A stretch of 50,452 nt of DNA, from NCBI GenBank assembly GCA_966128725.1, contig CBHYLN010000019.1, positions 1 to 50,452 on the forward strand. The letters are read 5' to 3'. This stretch comes from JAFDZV01 sp966128725. Lineage in GTDB: Bacteria; Bacteroidota; Ignavibacteria; OLB7. Under the pieces are notes generated by a model. The model was not told where the DNA came from. It made no database searches and saw only the letters and a list, made by a program, of their open reading frames with translations. Below are positions 25,134 through 34,167 of the stretch, piece by piece. The position numbers and the translations under genes are program-made. Position 1 is the stretch's first letter, and each line of letters opens with the position of its first letter.

Positions 25134-26249
25134 ATGGATTTGAAGGAGAACGCTGACATCCGCCGAGCACTTGATAATCTGCAGCAGATGGTTGAGGTGC
25201 TCAACGATCGGTATCGCGAGGTGCGGCGCGAGCGCAAGCTGCTGCGCGAACGTGTGGATGAGCTTATCCGCGAGCGCGAAGTGGCCGAGGCCAACCTGGC
25301 CGCGCATGTGGACAGGACCGTTGCCGAACGCGAGCGCACCGCCGAGCTGGAACAGCGCCTGCGTGCGGGTGCGCAGGAGCGCGAGCAGTTTGCCGCGGAG
25401 ACCGACGAGCTGCGCCGTGCGGTGGCCGATCGTGACGGGCAGTTGAAGGAGCTCGAGCGCCTTCGCGACGAGGTTGTGGCGCTGCGCCAGGGCATCGTGC
25501 ACGAACGCGAGGAGCGGGCGTCGCTGGAGGAGAAGCACCTGCAGGCTATCGGTAAGCTGGATGCGGCCACGCGCGCCGAGGCCATGGCTCGCACCGATAC
25601 GGCGTCGCGTGATGCCGTGGTGGCCACCCGCGAGCAGGAGCTTGCCGCCGCCCATGCCAGGATCGAGGATCTGGAGGCCGAGCTGCGTTTGCGCACGGCC
25701 GAGGCCGGGCAGGGCGCCGAGGGGGCCGAGCAGTTGGTTGCGCGCGAACGCGAACTGAAGGAGTTGAACGCGAAGCTGCAAGATCTGGAGCGGGCGCATG
25801 CCGAGGCCCTGGCAACGATGCACGGGCGGTTGGCCGAGGCCGAGCTGGAGCAGGCTCGCCTGGAGCGTCTGGTGGTTGAGATGTCGGCCGAGCGGGATGC
25901 CGCGCGTGCCGATGCCGCTGCGGCCGGCGAGCAGCTTTCGCTTGTGGGCGCCACCGACGACGAGCGCACCAATGCCGCCAATGCCCGCGTGGCGGAGCTT
26001 TCCAAGGATCTGAGCGCTGCCTTGAAGCGCGAGGCCGCCGCCAGCAAGGAGGCCGAGATGCTGGCGCAGGATCTGATTGCCGCCGAGGCGCATGTTGTGC
26101 GATTGGAAGCGGCCGTGGAGGAGCTGAAGAATGCGGCGCCGGCAAAAAACGGACTGTACCTGGCCGACGACGAACGCGCGAAGCTTGGCGAGCAGATCGA
26201 CAGCGCCATAAGCCTTATCGACAAACATCTCGCTGCCGGCGGACAGTAG
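25134..26249 (+). CDS. Long coiled-coil protein downstream of pheT
   Basis: A 371-aa protein that is almost entirely heptad-patterned helix from residue 8 to about 350 (LQQMVEVLNDRYREVRRERK, ELEQRLRAGAQEREQFAAET, and so on), very rich in Glu, Ala and Arg. It ends in a short conserved-looking motif (LADDERAKLGEQIDSAISLI). There is no signal peptide or transmembrane segment. A coiled-coil gene after pheT recalls the pheT-zapB/zapA-type neighbourhood of many bacteria, so a cell-division or cytoskeletal role is possible but not shown. The C-terminal helix might bind a ZapA-like partner. The opposite-strand frame covering this gene is an artefact of its repetitive composition. Confidence 0.8.
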   Translation: MDLKENADIRRALDNLQQMVEVLNDRYREVRRERKLLRERVDELIREREVAEANLAAHVDRTVAERERTAELEQRLRAGAQEREQFAAETDELRRAVADRDGQLKELERLRDEVVALRQGIVHEREERASLEEKHLQAIGKLDAATRAEAMARTDTASRDAVVATREQELAAAHARIEDLEAELRLRTAEAGQGAEGAEQLVARERELKELNAKLQDLERAHAEALATMHGRLAEAELEQARLERLVVEMSAERDAARADAAAAGEQLSLVGATDDERTNAANARVAELSKDLSAALKREAAASKEAEMLAQDLIAAEAHVVRLEAAVEELKNAAPAKNGLYLADDERAKLGEQIDSAISLIDKHLAAGGQ

Positions 26250-26298
26250 GCTGTATGAGCCGATCTGAATCTGCTGGCGACGTTGACCCAGACATGCC

Positions 26299-26329
26299 GG
26301 CTGCCGCACGTATCCACGGTGCGGCAGCC
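26299..26329 (+). terminator. Strong hairpin between coiled-coil and mogA genes
   Basis: GGCTGCCGCAC (26299-26309) pairs exactly with GTGCGGCAGCC (26319-26329), an 11-bp stem with a 9-nt loop. There is no T tract, so it may be a processing or attenuation hairpin rather than a true terminator. Confidence 0.5.
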
Positions 26330-26356
26330 CGTTGAACATCCCAGACGAGCAAGCCC

Positions 26357-26863
26357 GTGCAGTACTCCGTAGCCATTGTTACCGTAAGCGATCGTGCCGC
26401 CGCCGGCGAGCGCGAGGATCTCTCCGGGCCGGAGGCGGTGGCGCAACTGGATCCGGACCGCTTTGTTGTTGAGCTGCAGGAGATCGTGCCGGACGAGCGC
26501 GAACGTATCGAGGATGTGTTGCGCCGCTGCATCGCGCAGGACTTCGCCCTGGTGATCACAACCGGCGGCACCGGCTTCGCTCCGCGCGACGTAACGCCCG
26601 AGGCCACGCTGGCCGTGATCGAACGCCGTGCCGATGGCCTCAGCGAGGCAATGCGGGCCGCGTCGTTGGTCGCCACCAGGTTCGGCATGTTGTCGCGCGG
26701 CGTGTGCGGCATGGCCTCGCGTACGCTGATTGTGAACCTGCCCGGCTCGCCGAAGGCGGTGCGCGAGTGTCTGGCGGTGATTGCCCCGGTGCTCCCGCAC
26801 GCGTTGAAGGTGCTGCGCGAACGCACCATTCCCGATGCCGATCACAGCGGCGAGCCGCGGTAG
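26357..26863 (+). CDS. Molybdopterin adenylyltransferase (MogA/MoaB family)
   Basis: A 168-aa protein with the MoCF-binding fold: YSVAIVTVSDRAAAGEREDL at the N-terminus, VITTGGTGFAPRDVTPEAT (about 66-84) as the molybdopterin/ATP loop, and LIVNLPGSPKAVRECL (about 123-138). These motifs adenylylate molybdopterin before molybdenum insertion, and MoaB-type members are close relatives. Length is normal for the family. The start is GTG at 26357 (no in-frame ATG fits). It lies 107 nt before cysS on the same strand. Other molybdenum-cofactor genes are not in the window, so whether it acts as MogA or MoaB is open. Confidence 0.9.
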   Translation: MQYSVAIVTVSDRAAAGEREDLSGPEAVAQLDPDRFVVELQEIVPDERERIEDVLRRCIAQDFALVITTGGTGFAPRDVTPEATLAVIERRADGLSEAMRAASLVATRFGMLSRGVCGMASRTLIVNLPGSPKAVRECLAVIAPVLPHALKVLRERTIPDADHSGEPR

Positions 26864-26970
26864 GGCGGCCGACGTTTCGCGCTGCAACCCGTGCCAGGTG
26901 TTGCCGCCAGGTTGCCGCCGTATGCCCGATGCTACCCCCATTTCCCGAACAAACCGTGAGCGATTGAATC

Positions 26971-28455
26971 ATGGCGCTTCGCATATACAACACGCTGACC
27001 CGCACCAAGGAGGATTTCCAGCCGATCGATCCGAATCTGATCCGGATGTATCGGTGCGGCCCAACGGTGTACAAGCACATGCATATCGGGCATGCCAAGA
27101 GCTACATCGCCTTCGATGTTGTGCGGCGCTACCTGATCCATCTCTACGGTGCCGAGCATCTGCTGTTCGTGATGAACATCACCGACGTTGGCCATCTGGC
27201 CGATGATGCCGATGAGGGCGAGGACAAGATGGAGGCCCAGGCACGCAAGGAGAACCGCTCGCCGTTCGAGATCGCGGCGTACTACGAGGCAAGTTGGCTG
27301 GAGGATTTCGACCGCCTGAACATGCTGCGGCCGGATCGGTTGCCGCACGCCACGGATTTCATCCGTCAGCAGATCGAGATGGCCGAAAAGCTGCTGGCCG
27401 ACGGTTTGGCCTACGAGGCAAATGGCTCGGTGTATTTCGATGTGGCCGCCTACGAGCGTCGCCAGTTTCCCGATGGCTTTGTGCCGTACGGTGGGCTTTC
27501 CAACAGGCGATCGGAGGAGCAGCAGCACGGCGGACGCATCGAGGAGAACCCGGAGAAACGCGCGCCGCAGGATTTCGCGGTATGGAAGCGTGCCGAGCCC
27601 GAACACTTCATGCAGTGGCATTCACCGTGGGGCTGGGGATATCCCGGCTGGCATCTGGAGTGCTCGGTGATGGCGCAATATTATCTGGGCACCACGTTCG
27701 ATATCCACGCCGGCGGGCTGGACAACATGTTCCCCCATCACGAGTGCGAGATCGCGCAAAGCCAGGGCGCCAATGGTGCTCCGTTTGTGCGCTACTGGAT
27801 GCACAATAACATGATGAACGTGGGCAATGTGAAGATGGGCGCCTCGCAGGGCAACGCGCTGGATATGAAGCAGTTGTTCGCCACGCAGGACCCGATTGCC
27901 CTGCGATTCTTCATCACGCAAAGCCACTATCGTTCGCCGCTGGAGTTCACCATCGAGGCCGCCGAAGCCGCGGCCACCGGGCTGGACAAGGCTCGCCGTA
28001 CCGTTGTGCGCCTGCGCAAGCTGCTTGCGGCCACACCCGCCAACGGCGCCGAACCAGCCGCCAGCGTGCAGGAGCAGCCGGCGTTCTTCACGGCATTCCT
28101 TGAGGCTATGGACGATGACTTCAATACGCCGGTGGCGATTGGCGCGTTGTTCGAGGGGATTACCGAGCTGAACAAGATTCTGGAATCCGGCGAACGAAAT
28201 CCCGCGGTGCTGGCGGCATACGAGCGCGCGCTGCGCATTGGCTTTGACGACATCATCGGGCTGGACCTGTTCTCGCGCGAGATTGCCGCCGACGGCGCGC
28301 TCACCGGCGAACTGGTGGACCTGATGATCACGCTGCGCCAGGAAGCTCGTGGGCGCAAGGAGTGGGCGGTGTCCGATCAGATCCGCGATCGCCTGAAGGA
28401 GATCGGTGTTGTGCTGGAGGATACCAAGGAAGGAACGCGCTGGACGTTGGAGTAG
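26971..28455 (+). CDS. cysS: Cysteinyl-tRNA synthetase
   Basis: A 494-aa class I synthetase. The HIGH box is HIGH (38-41) within KHMHIGHAKSY. Zinc ligands are Cys29 in YRCGPTVYK, Cys in GWHLECSVM, and His/Cys in MFPHHECEIAQ. A DALR-like anticodon region follows. The KMSKS loop reads KMGAS (288-292) in NVKMGASQGN, so the second lysine is replaced by alanine; Bacteroidota-like enzymes often have KMGKS. The rest is intact and in frame, so this is a lineage variant rather than decay. ATG 26971 is the first residue of the usual N-terminus (MALRIYNTLTR). Confidence 0.96.
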   Translation: MALRIYNTLTRTKEDFQPIDPNLIRMYRCGPTVYKHMHIGHAKSYIAFDVVRRYLIHLYGAEHLLFVMNITDVGHLADDADEGEDKMEAQARKENRSPFEIAAYYEASWLEDFDRLNMLRPDRLPHATDFIRQQIEMAEKLLADGLAYEANGSVYFDVAAYERRQFPDGFVPYGGLSNRRSEEQQHGGRIEENPEKRAPQDFAVWKRAEPEHFMQWHSPWGWGYPGWHLECSVMAQYYLGTTFDIHAGGLDNMFPHHECEIAQSQGANGAPFVRYWMHNNMMNVGNVKMGASQGNALDMKQLFATQDPIALRFFITQSHYRSPLEFTIEAAEAAATGLDKARRTVVRLRKLLAATPANGAEPAASVQEQPAFFTAFLEAMDDDFNTPVAIGALFEGITELNKILESGERNPAVLAAYERALRIGFDDIIGLDLFSREIAADGALTGELVDLMITLRQEARGRKEWAVSDQIRDRLKEIGVVLEDTKEGTRWTLE

Positions 28456-28859
28456 CGGAGGGCGTTCGCCGATGGCGTGGTGCGTGTATTGTGCCGTGCC
28501 CGTGCTGCCTGTTGCCGAGGGCGCCCGCCGGACGCCATGCCCTGCACGCCGCGGTACATGCGCGGCGTGCGTTTCTCCTGTGTGGCAGTTCACGCACTGC
28601 GGCCTGATGCGGAACTCTCGCATGCGCGGCGATCACACGGAACGTGCCGCAAAGCCCGGCGTGGTAGGTGTGGGGATGAGGCCACAACCCAGCACCATAC
28701 GGGATTCTCTGCCGGCTTCGATGCACGGCGTGCTGCTGCCCTGGAATCAACATTCCGATTGACACCCCGATGCCGGCAGGTGTGTGCTGCCAGCAGCATG
28801 CGCTACCGTGCCGGCTCAACCGCCTCATACCATTCCCAACAACAACAGGAAATTCGTGT
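28456..28859. other. Intergenic region with one strong hairpin
   Basis: About 400 bases without a convincing gene. GCACGCCGCG (28544-28553) pairs exactly with CGCGGCGTGC (28561-28570), a 10-bp stem with a 7-nt loop. It is followed by GTTTCTCC and could terminate cysS. Nothing else is recognised; the promoter for the 28860 gene is presumably at the right end. Confidence 0.4.
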
Positions 28860-31800
28860 ATGATCAGATTCACCGTTCGCGGAAGCGTGCGTGAGAAGGA
28901 AACCGGGATCGGGCTTGCCGGCGTTCGCGTCACAAGCCGAACAGGCGACAAGGCCTTCGAGGATTTGATGGGAAGCTCGTACTCCGGTCCCGACGGGATC
29001 TTCGAGATCGCCGTTGAAGGTTCGGACTTCCGGGACTTCTTCACCAAACGCCCGGAAATATTCTTCGACGTGTTCACCGCCGACTCGAAGTCGCCGATTC
29101 ATTCCACGCCGAAGGCCGCGGAGTGGGAAGGCACGTCACTTTCGGAGGTGCTCGTTGCCGTTGCACGCAAGGAGCTGGGTGATGCAGCGCCCGTACGCGC
29201 TGTGCGTGTGGCTGGCGACGACGTAAACCGCAAGACTCTGGAGCCCGGCGAACCCCTGGTTGTGGGCGTAACGGGGCTGCGGCCGATGGTGGCACATCGG
29301 ATTCGTGTAAGCGACGCCGCTCCTGGCCGTGCGGGCGTAGGGCGTGAGCTGTTTACCGCGCAGTTGATCGCCGATGCCCGGGGTACGATTCCCGACACCG
29401 TGCTGTGGGGACAGGTAGGCATGGACGATCCGGTAACCGGAAAGATCTGGTCGGTGAAGGAAGCGCGAACCCGGTGGGCAGGGCATAAGCTGAGCATCGA
29501 GGTGCTGGACGGGGATCGTGTGGTGTTGAAGAGAACCGTGACGATCGCCAAGGTGTTCGCGCGTTCGCTTGTGCTCAGCATCGACGCCAAGGGGCGCCCG
29601 CTGAACGGGTTCGAGATTGGCGCGAGTCCGCTTACTGTGGCGGTGTACAATCTGCCCGCCGTGGATGCGGTATCCGTGCGGCTGTACATGGTTGCGCAGC
29701 AGGGGGCATGGTTCGTTGGTAATCCGATCGTGCCCGTGCTGCTGGCCAGCGGCAGGCCGGCTGTACGCGAGATGGAGCTTACGCCCGGTGCGCGCGACGT
29801 AACCGTTGCATTTGCCGGCGCGGATGAACTGGTTCCTGGCGCCTATGATTTTATCGTGCGCCCGATACGGTACGGATACGAGGATGATCACATGCAGGTG
29901 GAGCCCGGCGATGTGATCGCGAACCAATACACAACCGGTGTTGTGGTGCGGGAACCGTTCATGGGCAGCAAGGCCGTGGAGGGCGGATGCGTGAACACGC
30001 AGCAGATGGCCAGCCGCTGGCTCGACGAACCGCCATATGCCGCCTACACCAACGTTTTCCAACGCGGTGAGGATGTCTGGGCCGCGCTTGATCCGCGGGC
30101 CCTGTATCCGCTTCAGGTTGGCAAAACCACGGCGTTGCACGTGATTCAGAGCAAGACGGTGGCGCAATGGGCGATCTCCACGGGGGTGCAGCACCTGCCA
30201 GCCTTGGGCGGCAACAACGCGGTGCCAACGTTGATGACCCAGTCAACATGCATCAACTTCAATCGCGTGCTGGTATGGCCGCAGGCCGGCACGCCCGGCG
30301 ACTACGATATCGTTGCCGACTTTGGTTCCAACGTGCTGAACAACCAGCAGTTCGCGGCCGATCATCGCTACGATACACCGCTTGATATCATCGACGGATA
30401 TTTCACGCCCGGCTTCCGGGTGGTGGATGATCCCGGAACAACCACCACGTTCCCGCATGCCGGCACGTTCCGGTACACCGAGACCACGCAGGGAACCACC
30501 ACCGTAACCAGCGACGACGGTTTCCCGCTTTCCGTCCGGTTCCGTGGTGTGGTGTATTTCCCGTCGTCGGTAGCCGGCGCGATCTCGCCCTACCAGATGA
30601 GCTGGGCGCAGGCAAGTTATCCCATGGTGATGGTTGTGCCCGGCGATGGGCGCACGGACAATTATCTCGGGTTCAACTACCTGCTCGAGCATCTGGCCCG
30701 CAACGGCTTCATAGCTGTGTGTGTGGATGTTCCGTATCCGTTGCGCGTGAACGATCGCGCGACGGTCATGCTTCGGCATATCGCCAAGGTGCGCTCGATG
30801 TTCCACACGGGGCTTTTCGGATCCAGAGCGCAGAACAACATTGGCCTGATTGGCCACAGCGTAGGTGGTGATGCGGTTGTAGCGGCCGCACGATTGAACC
30901 AGCAAGGGGGGCTTGGGCACGGCATCACGGCTGTGGCGTCGTTGGTGCCGTACGATCTGGACCCGGTAAATACGTTGCAGGGTGCGTGGTCGAAGCCGTA
31001 CTTGGTGGTTGACGGTACAAGGAACGGCCTGACCGACGGAATGGGCTTCCGCAAGTACGATCGCGCAAGCGGGAGTGCCAAAAGCATGATGTACCTGCGC
31101 GGTGGCTCGCACTGGGCGTACAATACCGTGGACGAAGGGCTGCCCGAGTTCTGGCTGCAACCTGGCGATTATGCCGGGCGCCTTGGGGGAGCGGCACATC
31201 GCACGTTTGCGTTGGCGTACATGAATGCGTTCATGCGGCAGCATCTCAAGGCCGACACACGTTGGCAGGGGGTGTTCAATGGCGAGTGGGTGCCGGCCTC
31301 CGTTCGGCCGATCAACAGCAGTTCGGTGGTTGTGTCCGCGCAGTACGAGGATACCAATCGCCGGGTTGTGGACAACTTCGAGGGGCCACATACGGCCGCA
31401 AGCTGGGCGATCAGCACGATTGGCGGCGCGGTGGTTGCTACCAATCTGCCGGCTGTTCCGGTGGAGGCGGCGGCTTCGCCAACCGATCCGCATGCGTTTC
31501 ACCAGAGCGGCGTGTTGTTGTTCCGGTGGGATGGCCCGAACCAGATGCTCCGGTTCGATCTGCCCGCATCTCAGCGTAACGTTGCGCAGTACAGCGCGAT
31601 CAGCTTCCGCATGGGCCGCAAGGTTGGCGGATTGAACGCAACGACCGGCCTTCTGGATTTCCGTATCACGCTTACCGACGGCCACGGCAATTCGCGCGGC
31701 ATCCGCATGAACAAGTTCGGGTCGGTTCCGTGGGTTCATACCCGGGCCGACAACAACCGAAGCATCACCGCGATGAACACGATCCGCATTCCATTGACCG

Positions 31801-31940
31801 CGTATGTGGTCCGCTGCGCTGGCCTGTTGGAGGTGGATCTTACCAACATTGTGAACATTACGTTCGACTTCAGTGTGAACGTATATGGGATTCCCTCGCG
31901 TGGCGAGGTGCTGTTCGACAGCCTGGAGTTCACGATGTAG
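28860..31940 (+). CDS. Large multidomain alpha/beta hydrolase, possible esterase or PET-hydrolase-like enzyme
   Basis: A 1026-aa protein. Residues 1-100 resemble a carboxypeptidase-regulatory/transthyretin-like beta domain (GIGLAGVRVTSRTG, SGPDGIFEIAV). Beta-rich modules follow (about 130-330). An alpha/beta-hydrolase domain (about 570-790) has nucleophile Ser667 in LIGHSVGGDA, probable acid Asp718 in LVVDGTRNGLTD, and His751 in LRGGSHWAYN. The C-terminal part (about 840-1026) looks like a carbohydrate-binding or CIA30-like jelly roll (VVDNFEGPHTAASWAIST, GEVLFDSLEFTM). No signal peptide or T9SS tail is seen, which is odd for such architecture. ACAGGA about 9 nt upstream supports ATG 28860. 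It is followed 40 nt later by a small gene, probably co-transcribed. The substrate is unknown. Confidence 0.75.
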   Translation: MIRFTVRGSVREKETGIGLAGVRVTSRTGDKAFEDLMGSSYSGPDGIFEIAVEGSDFRDFFTKRPEIFFDVFTADSKSPIHSTPKAAEWEGTSLSEVLVAVARKELGDAAPVRAVRVAGDDVNRKTLEPGEPLVVGVTGLRPMVAHRIRVSDAAPGRAGVGRELFTAQLIADARGTIPDTVLWGQVGMDDPVTGKIWSVKEARTRWAGHKLSIEVLDGDRVVLKRTVTIAKVFARSLVLSIDAKGRPLNGFEIGASPLTVAVYNLPAVDAVSVRLYMVAQQGAWFVGNPIVPVLLASGRPAVREMELTPGARDVTVAFAGADELVPGAYDFIVRPIRYGYEDDHMQVEPGDVIANQYTTGVVVREPFMGSKAVEGGCVNTQQMASRWLDEPPYAAYTNVFQRGEDVWAALDPRALYPLQVGKTTALHVIQSKTVAQWAISTGVQHLPALGGNNAVPTLMTQSTCINFNRVLVWPQAGTPGDYDIVADFGSNVLNNQQFAADHRYDTPLDIIDGYFTPGFRVVDDPGTTTTFPHAGTFRYTETTQGTTTVTSDDGFPLSVRFRGVVYFPSSVAGAISPYQMSWAQASYPMVMVVPGDGRTDNYLGFNYLLEHLARNGFIAVCVDVPYPLRVNDRATVMLRHIAKVRSMFHTGLFGSRAQNNIGLIGHSVGGDAVVAAARLNQQGGLGHGITAVASLVPYDLDPVNTLQGAWSKPYLVVDGTRNGLTDGMGFRKYDRASGSAKSMMYLRGGSHWAYNTVDEGLPEFWLQPGDYAGRLGGAAHRTFALAYMNAFMRQHLKADTRWQGVFNGEWVPASVRPINSSSVVVSAQYEDTNRRVVDNFEGPHTAASWAISTIGGAVVATNLPAVPVEAAASPTDPHAFHQSGVLLFRWDGPNQMLRFDLPASQRNVAQYSAISFRMGRKVGGLNATTGLLDFRITLTDGHGNSRGIRMNKFGSVPWVHTRADNNRSITAMNTIRIPLTAYVVRCAGLLEVDLTNIVNITFDFSVNVYGIPSRGEVLFDSLEFTM

Positions 31941-31980
31941 CCCGACGTTCAACACGCAGCAATCCATACAAGGGAATACC

Positions 31981-32370
31981 ATGCAAGGACTCTTCTCAAC
32001 ACCAATTCCACCGCGCGATGCCGTGGTACGGTGGAGCGCCCGTGAGGTGGTGCTGGATCTGTTTGATGTGCCGCACCTGATGATGCGCCTGACCATCACC
32101 GGCGCGCGCGTTCAGGTTCCGTCGCCTAACCAGGTCGTAACTATAGGGCCACTGCGATCGCGAATGGTGCGTGTGGCAAACGAAGGCATGCGCGTTGACG
32201 CGTATTTCGATATCGACTGCGCCGCCGACGGCGAAATACGGCTGCAGATGGATGGCCAAACGATGCTTATCGTTCCTGATGCTTTCGTTGCCGGTAACGT
32301 ACAACCGCTTGACCGTTCGCGGTTGCCTGAAGGCACCCGCATGCGGTTGGCGGAATCTGCCACCGTGTAA
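31981..32370 (+). CDS. Small protein paired with the large hydrolase, unknown function
   Basis: A 129-aa protein beginning MQGLFSTPIPPRDAVVRWSA. It is predominantly beta-like (LMMRLTITGARVQVPSPNQV, EIRLQMDGQTMLIVPDAF) with no signal peptide or membrane helix. ATG 31981 sits 40 nt after the hydrolase stop, and a strong terminator follows 17 nt past its own stop, so the two genes probably form one operon. No family is recognised. A structural, chaperone or binding role toward the hydrolase is only inference. Confidence 0.6.
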   Translation: MQGLFSTPIPPRDAVVRWSAREVVLDLFDVPHLMMRLTITGARVQVPSPNQVVTIGPLRSRMVRVANEGMRVDAYFDIDCAADGEIRLQMDGQTMLIVPDAFVAGNVQPLDRSRLPEGTRMRLAESATV

Positions 32371-32387
32371 CACCATCGGTGGAAACA

Positions 32388-32417
32388 GCCCCCCGGCGAT
32401 TTGTGTCGCCGGGGGGC
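32388..32417 (+). terminator. Strong GC hairpin after the hydrolase operon
   Basis: GCCCCCCGGCGA (32388-32399) pairs with TCGCCGGGGGGC (32406-32417), a perfect 12-bp stem with a 6-nt loop. It is not followed by a U tract on the plus strand. Confidence 0.7.
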
Positions 32418-32603
32418 GCGCGATTGTCGGGCACGCGCGCCGGCATTGCGTGGCGCATACGTCAAGGTTACAGAAACGAACACGTGCAGGCGCCGAAGCT
32501 GTGTAACCCGATCCGGGGTGTTGCCGTAGCGCGGCGTACGGCATGTTCAACTGCTTCCTTGAGACGCCGCCGTGATTATCCCAACAGCCTTCCGGTATCG
32601 ACC

Positions 32604-33803
32604 ATGGGAACACCCCTAAACGTATTGATCGCCGGTGGCGGCATCGGCGGGCTTGCCCTTGCCGCCTTTCTGCAACATCACCATGTGTCCATTACCATAG
32701 CCGAACGTGCCGAAGCCTGGCGTCCGGTTGGGGCCGGGCTTACGCTTGGCCCCAACGCCGTGCGTGTGCTTGATGCGCTTGGCCTTGGCCACGATATCCG
32801 ACAGCGTGGTGTGCGATTGCGCCAGGGGCTGATCGCCGATGCGCGCGGTCGCGTGCTTTCGCGGGTGGATCTCGATCGCCTGGAGCGTCGCGTTGGCGTG
32901 CCGTCGATTGCGATCGGACGAGCGCAACTGCACCAGACCTTGCTTGAAGCCCTGCAGCCGGGCCGCGTCGACATCCAACTGGGCGCCAGGGTTGCGGGCG
33001 TGGAAGCCAACGATACCGATGCCCGTGTGCAGTTCGCCGATGGAACCCGGCAACGCTGCGATCTGCTTGTTGGCGCCGATGGGCTTCGTTCAAGTTTGCG
33101 CGATGCGCTGGGGCACGCGCCGGCGTTGCGATACGCCGGGTACGTCTGCTTCCGATTTATCGCACGCGGTGTGGATCATCGCGCGGTGGGCACGGGGGCA
33201 ATCGATCGTGCAATGCTTCAGTTGGGGCATGGGCGACGTGTTGGGATGGTGCCGATCGGCCCGAACGAGTTGTACTGCTTTGCCAGCATGCTTGCACCGG
33301 AAGGGCGCGCTCCGTACGAGGGGATCACACGCGATGCGCTTGCGAATCTCTTTGCCGAGTTCGGTGGCGGCGTGCCGGGCGTGTTTGCGGCGTTGGAGCC
33401 GGACCACCAGTTCATTCTGGATGAGATTCGCGACCTGCCCAGGCCCACCTGGGGGCACGGCGCGGCGGTGTTGCTTGGCGATGCGGCGCATGCGTCAACG
33501 CCCAATCTGGCGCAGGGCGCCGCGATGGCGATCGAGGATGCGATGGTACTGGCCGGTGCGCTGGCCAGGCATGATTCCATCGGCGAGGCGACTGCGCGGT
33601 ACCGGGCCGTGCGCGAACCCCGTGTACGGCGCATTGCGGCACGTTCGTATGCGATCGGCAGGATGTCGAGCCTGGCGGCGCGCCCCATCGTTGCGTTGCG
33701 CAACCTTGTGCTGCGGGCCACACCCAGCGCGCTTGCCATGCGTGGGAATGTTCGTCTTGTGATGGATGCACCCAACCCGGCCGACCACATTGTGCAGACC
33801 TGA
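32604..33803 (+). CDS. FAD-dependent monooxygenase (group A flavoprotein), copy 1
   Basis: A 399-aa protein with the Rossmann motif VLIAGGGIGGLALAAFLQ (about 6-23), then AERAEAWRPVGAGLTLGPNA. A DG-type segment is LLVGADGLRSSLRDALG, and the FAD-ribityl motif is VLLGDAAHASTPNLAQGAAM (about 290-310). This is the PHBH/salicylate-hydroxylase fold (UbiH, kynurenine or salicylate hydroxylase relatives), which hydroxylates aromatic or polyene substrates using NAD(P)H and O2. ATG 32604 gives the correct N-terminus; the longer frame would run through the upstream terminator region. About half identical by eye to the downstream paralogue at 34168. The substrate is unknown and no aromatic pathway genes are adjacent. 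Confidence 0.9.
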   Translation: MGTPLNVLIAGGGIGGLALAAFLQHHHVSITIAERAEAWRPVGAGLTLGPNAVRVLDALGLGHDIRQRGVRLRQGLIADARGRVLSRVDLDRLERRVGVPSIAIGRAQLHQTLLEALQPGRVDIQLGARVAGVEANDTDARVQFADGTRQRCDLLVGADGLRSSLRDALGHAPALRYAGYVCFRFIARGVDHRAVGTGAIDRAMLQLGHGRRVGMVPIGPNELYCFASMLAPEGRAPYEGITRDALANLFAEFGGGVPGVFAALEPDHQFILDEIRDLPRPTWGHGAAVLLGDAAHASTPNLAQGAAMAIEDAMVLAGALARHDSIGEATARYRAVREPRVRRIAARSYAIGRMSSLAARPIVALRNLVLRATPSALAMRGNVRLVMDAPNPADHIVQT

Positions 33804-34167
33804 ACCGGGCTGCACGTACACGCCTTGCAACACCACGGTAATACCCCGGCAACAATCGGCGCATAGCTTGCATGCACGCTACAGCAGGTGCGTGTGTCAC
33901 ACTTCGCGACACACCGAACCCGGAACGCGGTGCTGGTTTGTGCGTGTGTATGGCTTCCAGAATTGAACAGCGTGATGGGCACTGCCTGCGTAACCAGCCG
34001 GCGGATGCAGCGTAGGGGCGATACGAGCGTGTAACATGAACGCAACGTATGTGCGAGGGGGGGATCGATGATGATCGGCCGGCAACCAGAACGAGCACGG
34101 ATCGTGCCCGGTTGGTTGCGGAGAAAGCCCACCACGAATGCATGACATGACAGGAACAGACTGAGGT
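33804..34167. other. Intergenic region between the two flavoprotein genes, nothing recognised
   Basis: About 360 bases. Its length and lack of coupling suggest the second monooxygenase has its own promoter. No hairpin, repeat or gene is convincing. Confidence 0.4.

Noticed and set aside
25118..26941. 607-aa minus-strand frame over the coiled-coil and mogA genes
   Set aside because: It spans two genes and reads as Ser/Arg/Ala repeats produced by complementing Glu/Ala-rich heptads.
28456..28859. Possible tRNA or small gene after cysS
   Set aside because: No cloverleaf arms or TTCGA T-loop; only one GC hairpin and featureless short frames.
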